Below, in pieces: positions 1 through 9,863 of a stretch of 64,000 nucleotides of DNA. A program made the position numbers and the translations under genes. The notes beneath the pieces are model-generated. The model ran no database searches, had not been told where the DNA came from, and saw nothing but the letters and a program-made list of their open reading frames with translations. The stretch is from Notolepis coatsorum (Eukaryota; Chordata; Actinopteri; Aulopiformes; Paralepididae). Position 1 is the stretch's first letter; each line of letters begins with the position of its first letter. The DNA is taken from assembly GCA_963971535.1 (NCBI GenBank), contig OZ020601.1, forward strand, positions 24,104,471 to 24,168,470, given 5' to 3'.

Positions 1-840
1 TGCGGCTTGGGCCAGTCGTCATACTATCTCAATTGGCAGAGATAGCGGATGGAAAGTCGATGGGTGGGGATTGGACATTGTGGACAGCGACTCCTACAGG
101 TCGGTCGGGGTGACGCCTGTATAGCAGAGACAGGAAGTATCGGGGACACCGTGCGCCTCCCACGCGTTACTCCTCGCCACTGAGAGACCGCGCTGTCTGG
201 TGAAAAGATGCGACAGGCTGCCTCCTCATGTACCGAAGGGGACGAGTCTATTCGAATCCTAACGCATTTATGCTTCCGCGTTCGCGTTTTGCGAATCTGA
301 TTGGCCACTGCCGTTTCTGGTGCGATCTGATTGGCCACTGACGTTTCTGGTCATGTGACATGTGCGCCCAATCGCGTGACGCGCCCATTTCTGCCTCGAC
401 CAGCAGCAAACTACCTAACGCCTAGTTTATCACTGGTTAAGCTTAGGCACTCTTTCGAAGTTGGTTAAGGTTAGAGTTTGGAATCAGGGCTGGTGTTCTA
501 TCGCCCTGCTATAAGACAAACTCTAACCTTAACCAACTTCGAAAGAGTGCCTAAGCTTAACCGGCGAAAGAACTTGCTGTCACACGATTGGTGCGACCAG
601 AAACATCAGTGGCCAATCAGAGCGCAAAATACGAACGCGGAAGCATAAATGCGTTAGGATTCGAATAGACGCGGAGGGGATACGTGATGCAAGGCTTCTA
701 TCCTCACTACAGCCGACCAGTGGAAGGCATAGTCTAGCAACGTTCAAGACAGGGGAGTGGAGAATTGAAGGGGAGAATTGGTGATATGAAATTGGGATGA
801 GAGAAACATTTTAAATAAGGAGAAAAAGTGGATAAAAAAA
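1..840 (+). mobile_element. SINE copy (3' body and tail), interrupted by a fold-back insertion
   Basis: The stretches about 60-240 and 672-835 align in order with the SINE at 45206-45549: the 'cagcgactcctacaggtcgg' block, 'cctcccacgcgttac', 'ggtgaaaagatgcgac', then 'gaaattgggatg' and the end 'gagaaaaagtggataaaa'. The same body is seen in the SINE at 25548-26460. No tRNA-like head is recognisable before position 60, so this copy is 5' truncated or begins before the window. The family name is not asserted. Confidence 0.7.
245..671. mobile_element. Fold-back (long inverted repeat) element inside the SINE
   Basis: Outer arms (about 245-345 and 590-671) are inverted copies sharing 'gtctattcgaatcctaacg'. 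An inner stem is a perfect 46-bp inverted repeat, 435-480 against 517-562. The left arm also has a short direct duplication of a 'ctgattggccactg' unit (about 297-352). Flanks 'gaaggggac' and 'ggaggggat' resemble an eroded 9-bp duplication of SINE sequence, which would suit a Mutator-like element. No coding capacity is seen. Confidence 0.65.
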
Positions 841-883
841 TGTAAGCTCTATTCGCCAAAAATCGCAGTACTCATTTGTACTA

Positions 884-1252
884 CCGTACTTTTCGGACTA
901 TAAGCCGCGGCTTTTTCCCCCATTTTTCGACCCTGCGGCTTATATAACGGTGCGGCTTATATGTGACTCGACGTGACCAAACCCGAAAATGTAAAAATCT
1001 AAATATTGCTTTTTTGACTGCATTGAAATGTTATTTATCTGTTCCCTTATTTGCTAAACTTAATACAACTTGTAAATGAGTTAATTCTTGATATTTGTCC
1101 GACAGTATTGTGTCCCAATGCTAATTACATATGGTAATTAAACATTAAAACACCTGCGGCTTATAGTCCAGTGCGGCTTATATATGTACACATCATTCAA
1201 TTTAGCTGCTGCGGCTTATAGTCGGGTGCGGCTTATAGTGCGAAAAGTACGG
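884..1252. mobile_element. MITE with TA flanks (CCGTACTTTTCG termini)
   Basis: Left end CCGTACTTTTCGGACTATAA and right end, read on the other strand, CCGTACTTTTCGCACTATAA form terminal inverted repeats, each bordered by TA. The 'tgcggcttata' motif recurs several times inside in both halves. TA target duplication and lack of coding sequence suggest a Tc1/mariner-type non-autonomous element, an inference from structure. Confidence 0.7.
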
Positions 1253-1488
1253 TATATATAATATATATTTTTTAAGATGTTTAGTTCATTTGGATTATTT
1301 GCAGAGTAATTATGATAAAAAATACACCATAAGTAATGTTAATTAGAGGAAAGAAGATGAATGACTTTTCAAAGTCCTCCCATTCATTTCAACAGGTCAA
1401 TAAACGGTCACAAACTCAAAATGTTAAATGAGAAGAATGATGAATCGGAGAATAAACTTTCCTCAAAATTTGCTAAAATGTGTCAAGA

Positions 1489-1598
1489 GGAGACCCCAGG
1501 GAAACACATTGATCCTGACACGAGGGGGAGACCCCAGGGAAACACATTGATCCTGACACGAGGGGGAGACCCCAGGGAAACACATTGATCCTGACACA
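1489..1598. repeat. 38-bp tandem repeat, three copies
   Basis: The unit beginning 'ggagaccccagggaaacac' is repeated three times almost perfectly. A degraded echo ('agagggaaacgcattgattc') follows near 1630, and short 'agtcagt' direct repeats at 1650-1715. Confidence 0.9.
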
Positions 1599-1809
1599 GT
1601 GTCTGAGAGGCCTATTCAACCAGTCTAGAGGGAAACGCATTGATTCTGGGACTAGTCAGTAGATAGTCAGTTAGTATAAAGTCAGTATAAAGTCAGTGGA
1701 TAGTCAGTGGACAGCCTGATGAAATGCACAAGAGGAAGTCTGATTTTAAGCTGCTGCCATAATCACATAGATCATATTCATGAACCCAGCCAACACAGCA
1801 CCACCAAGT

Positions 1810-1813
<4 letters not shown>

Positions 1814-1889
<76 letters not shown>
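1814..1889. repeat. (TG)n microsatellite
   Basis: Uninterrupted TG dinucleotide run of about 76 bp. Cysteine-valine open frames across it are repeat artefacts. Confidence 0.97.
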
Positions 1890-1890
<1 letters not shown>

Positions 1891-1932
1891 ATTCTGGACC
1901 TGAGCGTGTGTAAATCCTGGATCTGTGTATGT

Positions 1933-2539
1933 CAGTGCTTCTCAAACTTTTTCTGTCAGGCCCCCCTTTGGCGGACCAAAATATTTTGAAATAACACCAA
2001 TATCGTGACCTTTCAAATTGGCCCTATATTTTGTTTTCAGAGCTGTCATGGATGAAAAGCCAGCTTCACACAGATACTGTATGTGGTGCTGAATGGTATC
2101 AACACCTTAACTGCTGCATCATGAGATACTTGGTGGGCCATGAGATGAGATACTTGGTACTCAGCACCACACTCTGAAACTAGCTCTCTAGGTGGTATCA
2201 GATGAGATTTCAAAGAGTTCTTCCAAGAGTTTGGATGGAGATGTGTCAGGAAGCTTTGTCTCAATGTTGTCTGTAAATTTTTTTTTTTTCCAGAGTAACT
2301 TGGTGATCCTTTTCTGTGTTTTATTAAATAATGATTTTCAGATTTTGAGAAATGGTATTTTCATGGAGAACAGTGCAGCTGCAACAGATAGCACTTTAGT
2401 GATAATTTTCTGTAATCCAAAAAAAAAATGTAATAAAAAAAAAAAAAAAAAATAAATAAAATTATAAATCTCAAGGCCCCCCCTGTCATGCCTCTGCGCA
2501 CCCCCTGGGGGGCGCGCCCCCCACTTTGAGAAACACTGA
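1933..2539. mobile_element. Non-autonomous hAT element (CAGTGYTTCTCAAA termini)
   Basis: Left terminus CAGTGCTTCTCAAAC pairs with right terminus GTTTGAGAAACACTG-like sequence ('ctttgagaaacactg'). The 8 bases gtgtatgt stand just before the element (1925-1932) and again at 2540-2547. A C-rich/G-rich subterminal pair ('ggcccccctttgg', 'ggggggcgcgcccccc') also mirrors. TIRs plus the 8-bp duplication fit hAT. It carries no transposase; an A-rich stretch is internal. Confidence 0.8.
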
Positions 2540-2547
2540 GTGTATGT

Positions 2548-3788
2548 GTACAGTATGTGTGTGTGTGTGCGTCCGTGCATATGTATGTGTGTGTAGATCC
2601 TAGACCTCAAGTACCCTTCTCCTCATGACCGAGGAACCTGCAGTGTTTTCCATTCAGGCCTGATATCAGGCTCTGCTCTGACCTGAATGATCTCAATCTG
2701 TCCAGACCCTCAGCCAAAGCTCCTGCTCTAATCCCTCCTCTCTGGGAGAAGGACAGGCCTGGCACAGTGGCCCATCAGGCCCCAGGGGTCTTTCCTTTAG
2801 AGGGTTCAATCTCATAAAAGCATCAACATCATCATATTCCTCGTCCCATGCTGCCACAGGAGTTGAGCCATGACGACAAGCCAACTAGTAGGAGGTCTAG
2901 TAAATAAAGACACAACAAATGCTCCAACAACACTGAGTAAAGGGAACTTTTCTCGTCTAATTTTCCATTATTTCCATCATTGCCACAGTAATGACTTAAT
3001 GGTAATGACTTAATGGCATCTGATCATTCTCTGTGAGGGGACAGATTGAGGCCAGCGTAGTGCTAGGGCTGGATGATATGGAAAAACAGCACAGTGACTG
3101 AAGAAAACCTAGTCTGACTCACAGGATATAAGCATGCCATTTGCAGACTATTTCAGTGGGAATTCTCCTGCCCTTCCGGTATCTATGACACTATTTTGCG
3201 AGAGCACTGTCGCTGCATCCTGGGCTTTAGCGCTGCCCAGGATGATTGTGATTGGTTTAACCTCTTAAAATTCCACGTCGCAACACATTTACAGCAGTCT
3301 GTCAGCGTCACGCTGTGTTATTGTCTCTGAACCAACACATCGGTTGAAAGCCAAAATGACACACCGCTTGACCTATTACGTGCTTCCAATCTCAGGAAGC
3401 CAACAAGCGTCAGTTTTGAAAAAGTGACCACCTCCGGTTTCGCCTCTCAATGACCAGACAAATCACCACTGACGCTGAAAATGATTGACCGTTTGTCTAG
3501 CCAATGAAATTCTTACTCTAGTTGGTTTTCTGAGACCGAGAAACAGTAAAAGCTGTGTACAAGCAAGAGAATGAACGCGTGCCTCTCTCTCCGGAGTGCA
3601 AGTTGCGCTGATCTTTTGTTTTCGCTCCTCTGGGGGTTGAGGGTTTGTTTGTGTATGTGTAGGGAATGGGTGGGGGTGCTGTATGTGACACGAGATTAGT
3701 GGGGGAGGGGGAGAGGGGACTGAGGTAGTGTTGACTCATCTCACTTGTTTTTGGAAAGACGCCTAAACATACCATTACATAAAGATGT
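2548..3788. other. Unassigned sequence
   Basis: No coding region, terminal repeat or recognisable element is seen. It includes a short (TG)n patch near 2560-2595 and G-rich/C-rich patches near 3690-3720. Confidence 0.5.
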
Positions 3789-3796
3789 GTAAAACA

Positions 3797-4068
3797 TAGG
3801 GGTGTAATGATGCATCGATTAATCGAAATGCATCGATTCTAATGTGACGATTCAACTGCATCGATTTGAAAATGTTAGTCCATTCATGCTGAGTGAATCA
3901 GTTCCCCCAGCCACATTTGTGTATTCAAAATGTTTTGGGGAATTAACTGATCGAGAATTAATCGAATCGAATCGTGGTCAAATGAAGAGATTTCATGATG
4001 CATTGAATCGTTGCCTGAATAATCGTAATCGAAATTAATCGTTGTGAGGTTGCATCGTTACACCCCTA
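3797..4068. mobile_element. hAT MITE (TAGGGGTGTAA termini), 272 bp
   Basis: Ends TAGGGGTGTAATGATGCATC and, inverted, TAGGGGTGTAACGATGCAAC. It is flanked by a perfect 8-bp duplication gtaaaaca at 3789-3796 and 4069-4076. The interior is rich in 'atcgat/aatcg' motifs and non-coding. Confidence 0.92.
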
Positions 4069-4076
4069 GTAAAACA

Positions 4077-4863
4077 CAATCTTTTTTTAATATCATTATC
4101 GATTGTTATTAGCTACGTTGTCAGCTAATAACTATAGAGTAGATGGATCTGCAGGCATGTTTGCAAAATAATTCTAACGAAAATGAAAAAAACGTTTATT
4201 TCAGTGTGTTCAAACCTAGAACTCTATGACATCTGCTACAAATGGTTCCAGAATAGCGTCCAATATTCAGTATGCAATCGACAGGCGTTTTATGCAAGAT
4301 TTGTAGGACTGTTAAAAGATTAAAGAAATACAAACACGCCAGAGCATTTCTTTCCCCCTACAGTGGAATGATAATAGGTTCAGCCAGACCTCTCTCTAGT
4401 GCTGGCACAGCGCTAACATAGTGTGGAGAGAGGTATGGCTACACGAGACTAGAAAAAACCAACCCAGTTTTTTTTTACATTTTAGTTTTTTTGTTTGATG
4501 CAAACCTTGAAATAGTTTTTTTTTCATCATTGAGTGAAACAGATTGTGTGGCGTAGTGGTTAACAAATCTGACCGCCAAGCAAGTTTATTTTTTATTTAA
4601 TTCAATTTAAGTGAATCCATTCCTTTGCATGTAATTTCTCTGTCTCCCCAGTTAGTAGCTAGATTCATAAATTGTGTGGAAGTGGCAAAGAATCAAATAA
4701 TCTGGATCAAATCATTGCTTCTCCATCTGATCCAGACATGAGAGAAAGGATTAATATAGAGAGCGAGAGAGAGAGAGAGGGCCAGAGAGAGAAAAAAATA
4801 ATATATAGAGGGCCAGAGAGAGAGAGGACTTGACCGGGTGTCAGTAGAGGTGGATGAGGGTGA
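4077..4863. other. Unassigned sequence with GA microsatellite
   Basis: No gene seen. A (GA)n-rich tract lies at about 4757-4826. The segment 4826-4871 ('gacttgaccgggtg...gtgatgtgcta') matches 36177-36220, so it belongs to a dispersed repeat or duplicated block. Confidence 0.5.
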
Positions 4864-4871
4864 TGTGCTAC

Positions 4872-5667
4872 TAGGGGTGGGAATCACCAGTTTCATCACG
4901 ATACGATACGATAGATTCTTTGGACAACGATACAATATTTTCCGATATCACAAAGTCTGCCACGATACGATACGATTAGATTCAGGTGCCTGCGATCGAT
5001 ATGAGATGATATTATATGCCCATTTAACACAATCAGTAACATAAAAAATAAAAATAAAAGGCAATGGAAATATCATTTGACATTTTTATTTTTGATCTCT
5101 TCCAGACATTTAAATGAAAAACAATCTATTGTTTTTAATACAAATAGACCTCCTGTTCACTGTTTTTAGTTTGTTTTTCTTTTTTTTCCGATATTAATAT
5201 CCTATCACAGCGCTGTATTTTGGCTGGAAAAGGCATATTGGGAGTCAGAAGGTGCAATACCGGCCAGATCCTTAGTGGGGCTATCTCGAGAATGCAGTAA
5301 CCCCCCCTCCTTCCCAGTCTCTCTATGGCTCTATCAGCTTAGCTTAGTTAGCTCAGGCTAACGCAACGTTAATTTCGGTATTTAACGCGACGTGGGCATA
5401 AAGGAATGGCGAGGATGTGGGGGAGAAAAACAACAGGCACTTATTTCGGGCAAAATAGGCGGACTCTGAAGCAATGCTGTCTAACGTCTACACACGCTGA
5501 GCTGCGCTGAGCTACTGTTGTTGTTGCAGCCGGGCGGATATGCTCACAAGGGGATTTTCAAAATAAGAGTATCGCAATATGAATAGATCTTTTTACGTTG
5601 CATCGATCTTATTTGATAATTAATAGATCGATATATCGATCTGGATCGATGTATCGTCCCACCCCTA
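4872..5667. mobile_element. hAT element (TAGGGGTGGGAATC termini) with perfect TSD
   Basis: Left end TAGGGGTGGGAATCACC; right end 'tcgtcccacccccta'-type inverted copy. A perfect 8-bp duplication tgtgctac lies at 4864-4871 and 5668-5675. Interior near both ends has 'gatacgatacgat' and 'gatcgatatatcgat' motifs. About 5185-5300 contains 'gtgcaataccggccagatcc', a motif shared with the piggyBac-type copies at 47964 and 51384, so part of the interior is a second element. Confidence 0.9.
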
Positions 5668-5891
5668 TGTGCTACATGGGCTTGGTGCGGGTGAGAACCC
5701 TGGCAGTTGAGAGAGAGAAAGCAGAGTTACACAGCAGGGCTCCAGAGTCCAGACTAACTTTTTCATTTTGGTGCACCAGCACATAATTTAGGTGCACCCA
5801 AAAAATGTCACCACGCCTCTTGCCGCTGCAATAATACATTTAAGCGTTACCGTTACCTTTTTTGTCAGTTCCCATACACATTAGTAATTTC

Positions 5892-6507
5892 TTAAAGGAT
5901 AACTCCACTATTTTGGGAAATTAGCTTATTTAACATCTTCCCTGGAGTTAGACAAGAAGATGCATACCTTTTTTGTCTCTGTGCGTGCATTTTAGCTTTG
6001 GGAATAGATGCTCCGTTAGCATAGCTTAGCTTCATCACTGGAAGTGAGGCAGGACAGTAGCCTTACAGTGCCTTACAGTGTATTGCAAGGTCTGACATTG
6101 ACCAAACTTGATATGCATGACCTTGGTGGGCTCTAGGTCAACTCCTGAAAAGGGGGTCAATGTCAGACCTTGCAATCAAAAGTTAGGGGCGCACTGAAAT
6201 TATGGCAAGGGTTATTAGCCCCCTAACTTTTGATTGCAAAGTCTGACATTGACCCCCTTTTCAGGAGTTGACCTAGAGCCCACCAAGGTCATGCATATCA
6301 AGTTTGGTCAATGTCAGACCTTGCAATACACTGTAAGGCTACTGTCCTGCCTCACTTCCAGTGATGAAGCTAAGCTATGCTAACGGAGCATCTATTCCCA
6401 AAGCTAAAATGCACGCACAGAGACAAAAAAGGTATGCATCTTCTTGTCTAACTCCAGGGAAGATGTTAAATAAGCTAATTTCCCAAAATAGTGGAGTTAT
6501 CCTTTAA
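5892..6507. mobile_element. 616-bp near-perfect palindrome with TTAA ends
   Basis: Begins TTAAAGGATAACTCCAC and ends with its reverse complement. The two arms (about 5892-6185 and 6212-6507) pair almost base for base around a short central loop with 'attatggcaagggttatta'. A 10-bp 'ccttacagtg' duplication makes one arm slightly longer. Single-arm relatives occur at 35508-35724 and 48425-48638. TTAA at each edge suggests piggyBac-type targeting. Confidence 0.9.
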
Positions 6508-7067
6508 TATGTTATGTAAATTATTGTAAACAGGAATAAAAAGGTACAGATAAATGTTTTTTTCTTTTTATTTAAATCACAAACAAGAAATTGTCATATG
6601 ACACACAGCAAGTCTTAAAGTTCAGACAAATGGCTTTCAAACTAATTGTCTCACAAAATTCCACTGGAGTTTAAAAATGTGAATAAGATTGCAATAACCT
6701 CAATTGTTTAGAAGAAGGGAAAAAGTGCTGTGCTTGACTTGGCAGCATAGACTCCTATGAAAAAATAACATTGTATTACAGTTAGCAAAGTCCAATCCTT
6801 CACTTTTTTATGTCTATTTTAACACATTCAGCTCAGCTTCAGACTAGTAGCCTAAATCCAGGTTGTATGTCTATTACTCATTATTATTATTACTCAACAT
6901 TAAAACTGAAAATTATGTTGAAAAAATAAAACGTAATAATAACAGATTCCATAGTTAGGGCCCTATATGCTTATTGAATCTATTTGAATAGACTAATAAC
7001 TATTTAAATGTGTTGCTTGTCTTATTTCTGCTTAAACTGGAGTTATTATATAATAACATTGCTGTAC

Positions 7068-7791
7068 CTTTTGCATGTGCGTGCTCCACCTCGATGTGGC
7101 CAATTAGGATATCGATAGGTCTCCTGTTGCGCAATATACGGCAATAGACGAGCTCGCACTCCTTTGCAGAGACGTCTTTATCTCCGTCGATCATGAAGCT
7201 CATGTAGATGTTCTCCGCGATCTGAAGGGAAGTCATCTTTTTGAATGTGTCTGCAATCACTCCTATGAACTGGGCACAGGCAGTGTCGTTGCTGTACGTC
7301 GGGTTGACGTTTAAGCTGCTTTTTTTCATTAGGGTGATCTGCGATTTGAATTTAGTAAACGCCAGCTCTTCTTTTGCGATATTATAAGCAGTGTTGAATT
7401 TGATTTTCATTTCTTCCTCCTCGCTTTTTCTATTTGCCGCCACCTGGCGCTGAAATGCTTCGTGGAGAGGCACTGTTGATGTGCTGGCAACACACCGGTC
7501 ATGACACGGTATGTGTTTTTTGGAGACACTATGCTTTTTTAATGTTTCTATTCCTAATGTTGATGATCTGACAGCAAACGCAGTACTGCCAGCCATATTA
7601 GGACCACACTCCTTGCAATTCATGCAAACCATACTGTTTGTCGCTTTATCGTAGCGGAGCCAGGGAAATTGAACCAGCCATTCCTTCCGAAAGGTATATA
7701 TTTTGGTTTCAGGTTTCACAGTGGCGTCATTCAGTGAATAACGATCAGAGCCAATCAGAGGCAGATCAGGGCTGGTCTTTGCATAATGCAC
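7068..7791 (-). CDS. hAT transposase N-terminal exon, ZNF862-like
   Basis: The exon encodes 241 residues plus one base. Residues ~34-100 form a TTF-type zinc-finger-like module: FRKEWLVQFPWLRYD, then CMNC...C, ending in a K-x-H-x-x-x-x-x-K-H pattern. Next comes a hAT-type region with 'FMIDGDKDVSAKECELVYCR' and 'GHIEVEHAHAKG', as in ZNF862/KIAA1586-like proteins of transposon origin. Recognisable similarity stops exactly where a donor appears (AAAAG|GTACAG), so the open frame beyond 7068 is probably intron. The start ATG at 7791 is the first in the frame. The rest of the protein, with the hAT catalytic core, was not found. The frame is intact, so it could be a young or co-opted copy; a decaying TE remains more likely. 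Confidence 0.7.
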
Positions 7792-8110
7792 GTGTTAGAA
7801 CCAATCAAAGGCAGAGATTATTATTATTATTATATATATTTTTTGAGAATGCACATGGCCGGGAAAAAGACGCTACACACACACACACAATACACACAGA
7901 CAGACCTGCTGGGAGGTGCACCAGTGCGACAAGGGAAAACATCCAGTCGCACTGCGCTGATATTTTGTCTCAAAATGCGACCAAAACGGGCGCACCCTGG
8001 AGCCCTGCACAGACTATAAACTAGTGATGGAGTGCGACCAGAATGAAGAAACGTTTTCTTGAAAAGCTGTCAATTTAAAAGCTCCCAGTCTCTTCCATAG
8101 ATCTAGAAAA

Positions 8111-8327
8111 CCTAGTGTTACAGTATGCTCCTGCTGTCTCTCATTGATATAACCGACCTAGTGCAATGCTCCTCTTCTCTCATAGATCCAACAAACCTAG
8201 TGTTATGCTCCTTCTGTCTCTCATTGATATAACAAACCTAGTGCTATGCTCCTCTTCTCCCATAGATCTAGCAACCCTAGTGCTATGCTCCCTCTGTGTC
8301 TCATAGATCGAATAAACCTAGTGCTAT
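8111..8327. repeat. ~40-bp minisatellite, five copies, split by a LINE
   Basis: Units of 39-46 bp begin 'cctagtgctatgctcc' and contain 'tctctcatagatc'. The same unit reappears at 9603-9638, on the other side of the LINE fragment, so the array was interrupted by the insertion. Confidence 0.85.
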
Positions 8328-8334
8328 GTAATCA

Positions 8335-9595
8335 AAAAAGTCAACCAACGAACTAGATTGTTGTACCGGATCTCCTCTCTGGTAAACAAGAATACCCTGA
8401 AGACTCTGGCAGGAGCACTCATTCAAGGGTACTACGACTATGCTTGCACCTCATGGTACCAAAGCACGTTCAAGGCGCTAAAAACAAGATTACAAACATC
8501 ACAAAACAAACTGGTCAGACTACTACTCCTAGAACCCACCTCACCCCTGCACACTTTGACTACCTAGGATGGCTTAGAGTAGACATCAGAATACAGCAAC
8601 TTGCAATGGGCCTGGTCTACAAGATACACTACACGACTAAGGTACCCATGTACATTATGAAATGTATACTTTGTTTATTTATTTATAATTGTTGTTTTGT
8701 TTTTAGGACTGACATTTATGTTGCACTCATATTTAGTTATTTAATTTTCTTATGTTATGCCTATGTTTGCGATGTGTCAGAATTGTTTTATGTGTAGTGC
8801 GTTCATCTCTATGTAACTGTTGCTATGTTTTACTTCTGTGAAGCACTTTGTGATTTTATCTGTGAAAGGTGCTATACAAATAAAGTTTACTTACTTACTT
8901 ACATGAATACCATGACCACAACACCAAAGGGAGCTCCACAAATCATGTTAAACCCAGATTCGGCTCAAACAAGGGACTAAACACGTTTTGCAATTATGCC
9001 ACATCAATGTGGAACGACCTACCCAAAGCTGTAAAGTAATGTGAATCCCTACCCACTTTCAAAACCACTCTCAAAGAGCACCTACGGGAGATGAAATGTC
9101 CTAACCCAATAATACACGAGACCCTCTTCTTGGGACCAAGTAAGGTTGTCGATATTCCAATGTACAGTTTTGCTTGTACAGTTGTACAGTTTCCCCCACC
9201 CTGCCTACCCAACCCGCCCCCCCCCAGCCCACCGACCCAACCACCTCCAATGTACAGTCACCACCCCCCACCCCACCTACCCAACCTGCTCCAATGTACA
9301 GTTTCTACGTCAAATGTATACTCTCTTTTTTTAGACTATTTTTGTATCACAAACAGTACTGTATTTGTAAATCTGGTATGTCATAAATGTATAGATGTAA
9401 CAATAGTACCGTCTATCTGTATGTCGTGTATGTCATATATGTTATGATGAATTGAAAATGGTGGACCCTGATGTAAACAAGACGAAAGTCTTTCTCTGGT
9501 CTGCATCCCCTTAACAATTGTGTGTATTGAGCTGTACTGTATTGTACCCATTCTGCAATCTGTTAATAACGTTTTCAATCAATGTCTCAATGTTT
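8335..9595 (+). mobile_element. 5'-truncated LINE fragment with (AATC)n-type 3' end
   Basis: Open frame 8358-8650 encodes the region after the reverse-transcriptase core ('TLAGALIQGYYDYACTSWYQ', 'RLQTSQNKLVRLLL', 'LGWLRVDIRIQQLAMG'). After the nested insert 8656-8899 a shifted frame resumes with 'KPRFGSNKGLNTFCNYA' and 'SMWNDLPKAVK'. About 9146-9310 holds a short C-rich direct repeat around 'ccaatgtacagt'. The 3' end reads 'ttgtacccattctgcaatc...gttttcaatcaatg'. Same-family 3' ends occur at 17411, 35838 and near 56915. Clade is uncertain. Frameshifts and 5' truncation make it dead. Confidence 0.75.
8656..8899 (+). mobile_element. LINE 3' tail inserted within another LINE
   Basis: It separates two halves of the LINE coding sequence and is bordered by the 5-bp duplication tacat (8651-8655, 8900-8904). 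It ends 'ggtgctatacaaataaag' followed by (TTAC)n, the layout of an L2-like 3' end, so it is a heavily 5'-truncated insertion. Confidence 0.75.
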
Positions 9596-9657
9596 CAAAT
9601 CAGTCTCTCATAGATCAAATAAACCTAGTGCTATGCTCACACACATTAGGGAAAGGT

Positions 9658-9775
9658 CACACTGATCCATCACAACATGGAGAAAACAGACAGAAGGTAT
9701 TACTTTGTTTGTAATTATAACCTAATTAATGTAATAAGCTCAAATCATCAGCCCTGTCCAACAAATAGATACTCA
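9658..9775. repeat. Dispersed repeat copy matching the flanks of the 44.5-46.5 kb insertions
   Basis: 'cacactgatccatcacaa' plus 'cagacagaaggtat' matches 44448-44494, and 'cagccctgtccaacaaa' matches 46573-46590. Here the two blocks are only about 60 bp apart. The surroundings to 9858 are otherwise unassigned. Confidence 0.65.
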
Positions 9776-9863
9776 TTGAAAAATAATAATACATTTACAT
9801 AAATGGACCCAATGGATTAGTGAGTAGGCATTTGTCAGTATGACATTTTGATAGTATCATAAC

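Larger units (their letters stand above)
5735..8007 (-). mobile_element. Internally deleted hAT element with ZNF862-like transposase exon
   Basis: CAGGGCTCCAG at 5735-5745 is mirrored by CTGGAGCCCTG at 7997-8007, and both ends continue into 'ggtgcacc' motifs. The transposase exon lies on the minus strand, so the element's 5' end is at 8007. The catalytic C-terminal part of a hAT transposase is not visible between 7068 and 5735, so the copy looks internally deleted. The flanks share only 'cacag', so the TSD is unclear. The palindromic element 5892-6507 is inserted near its 3' end. Confidence 0.7.
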
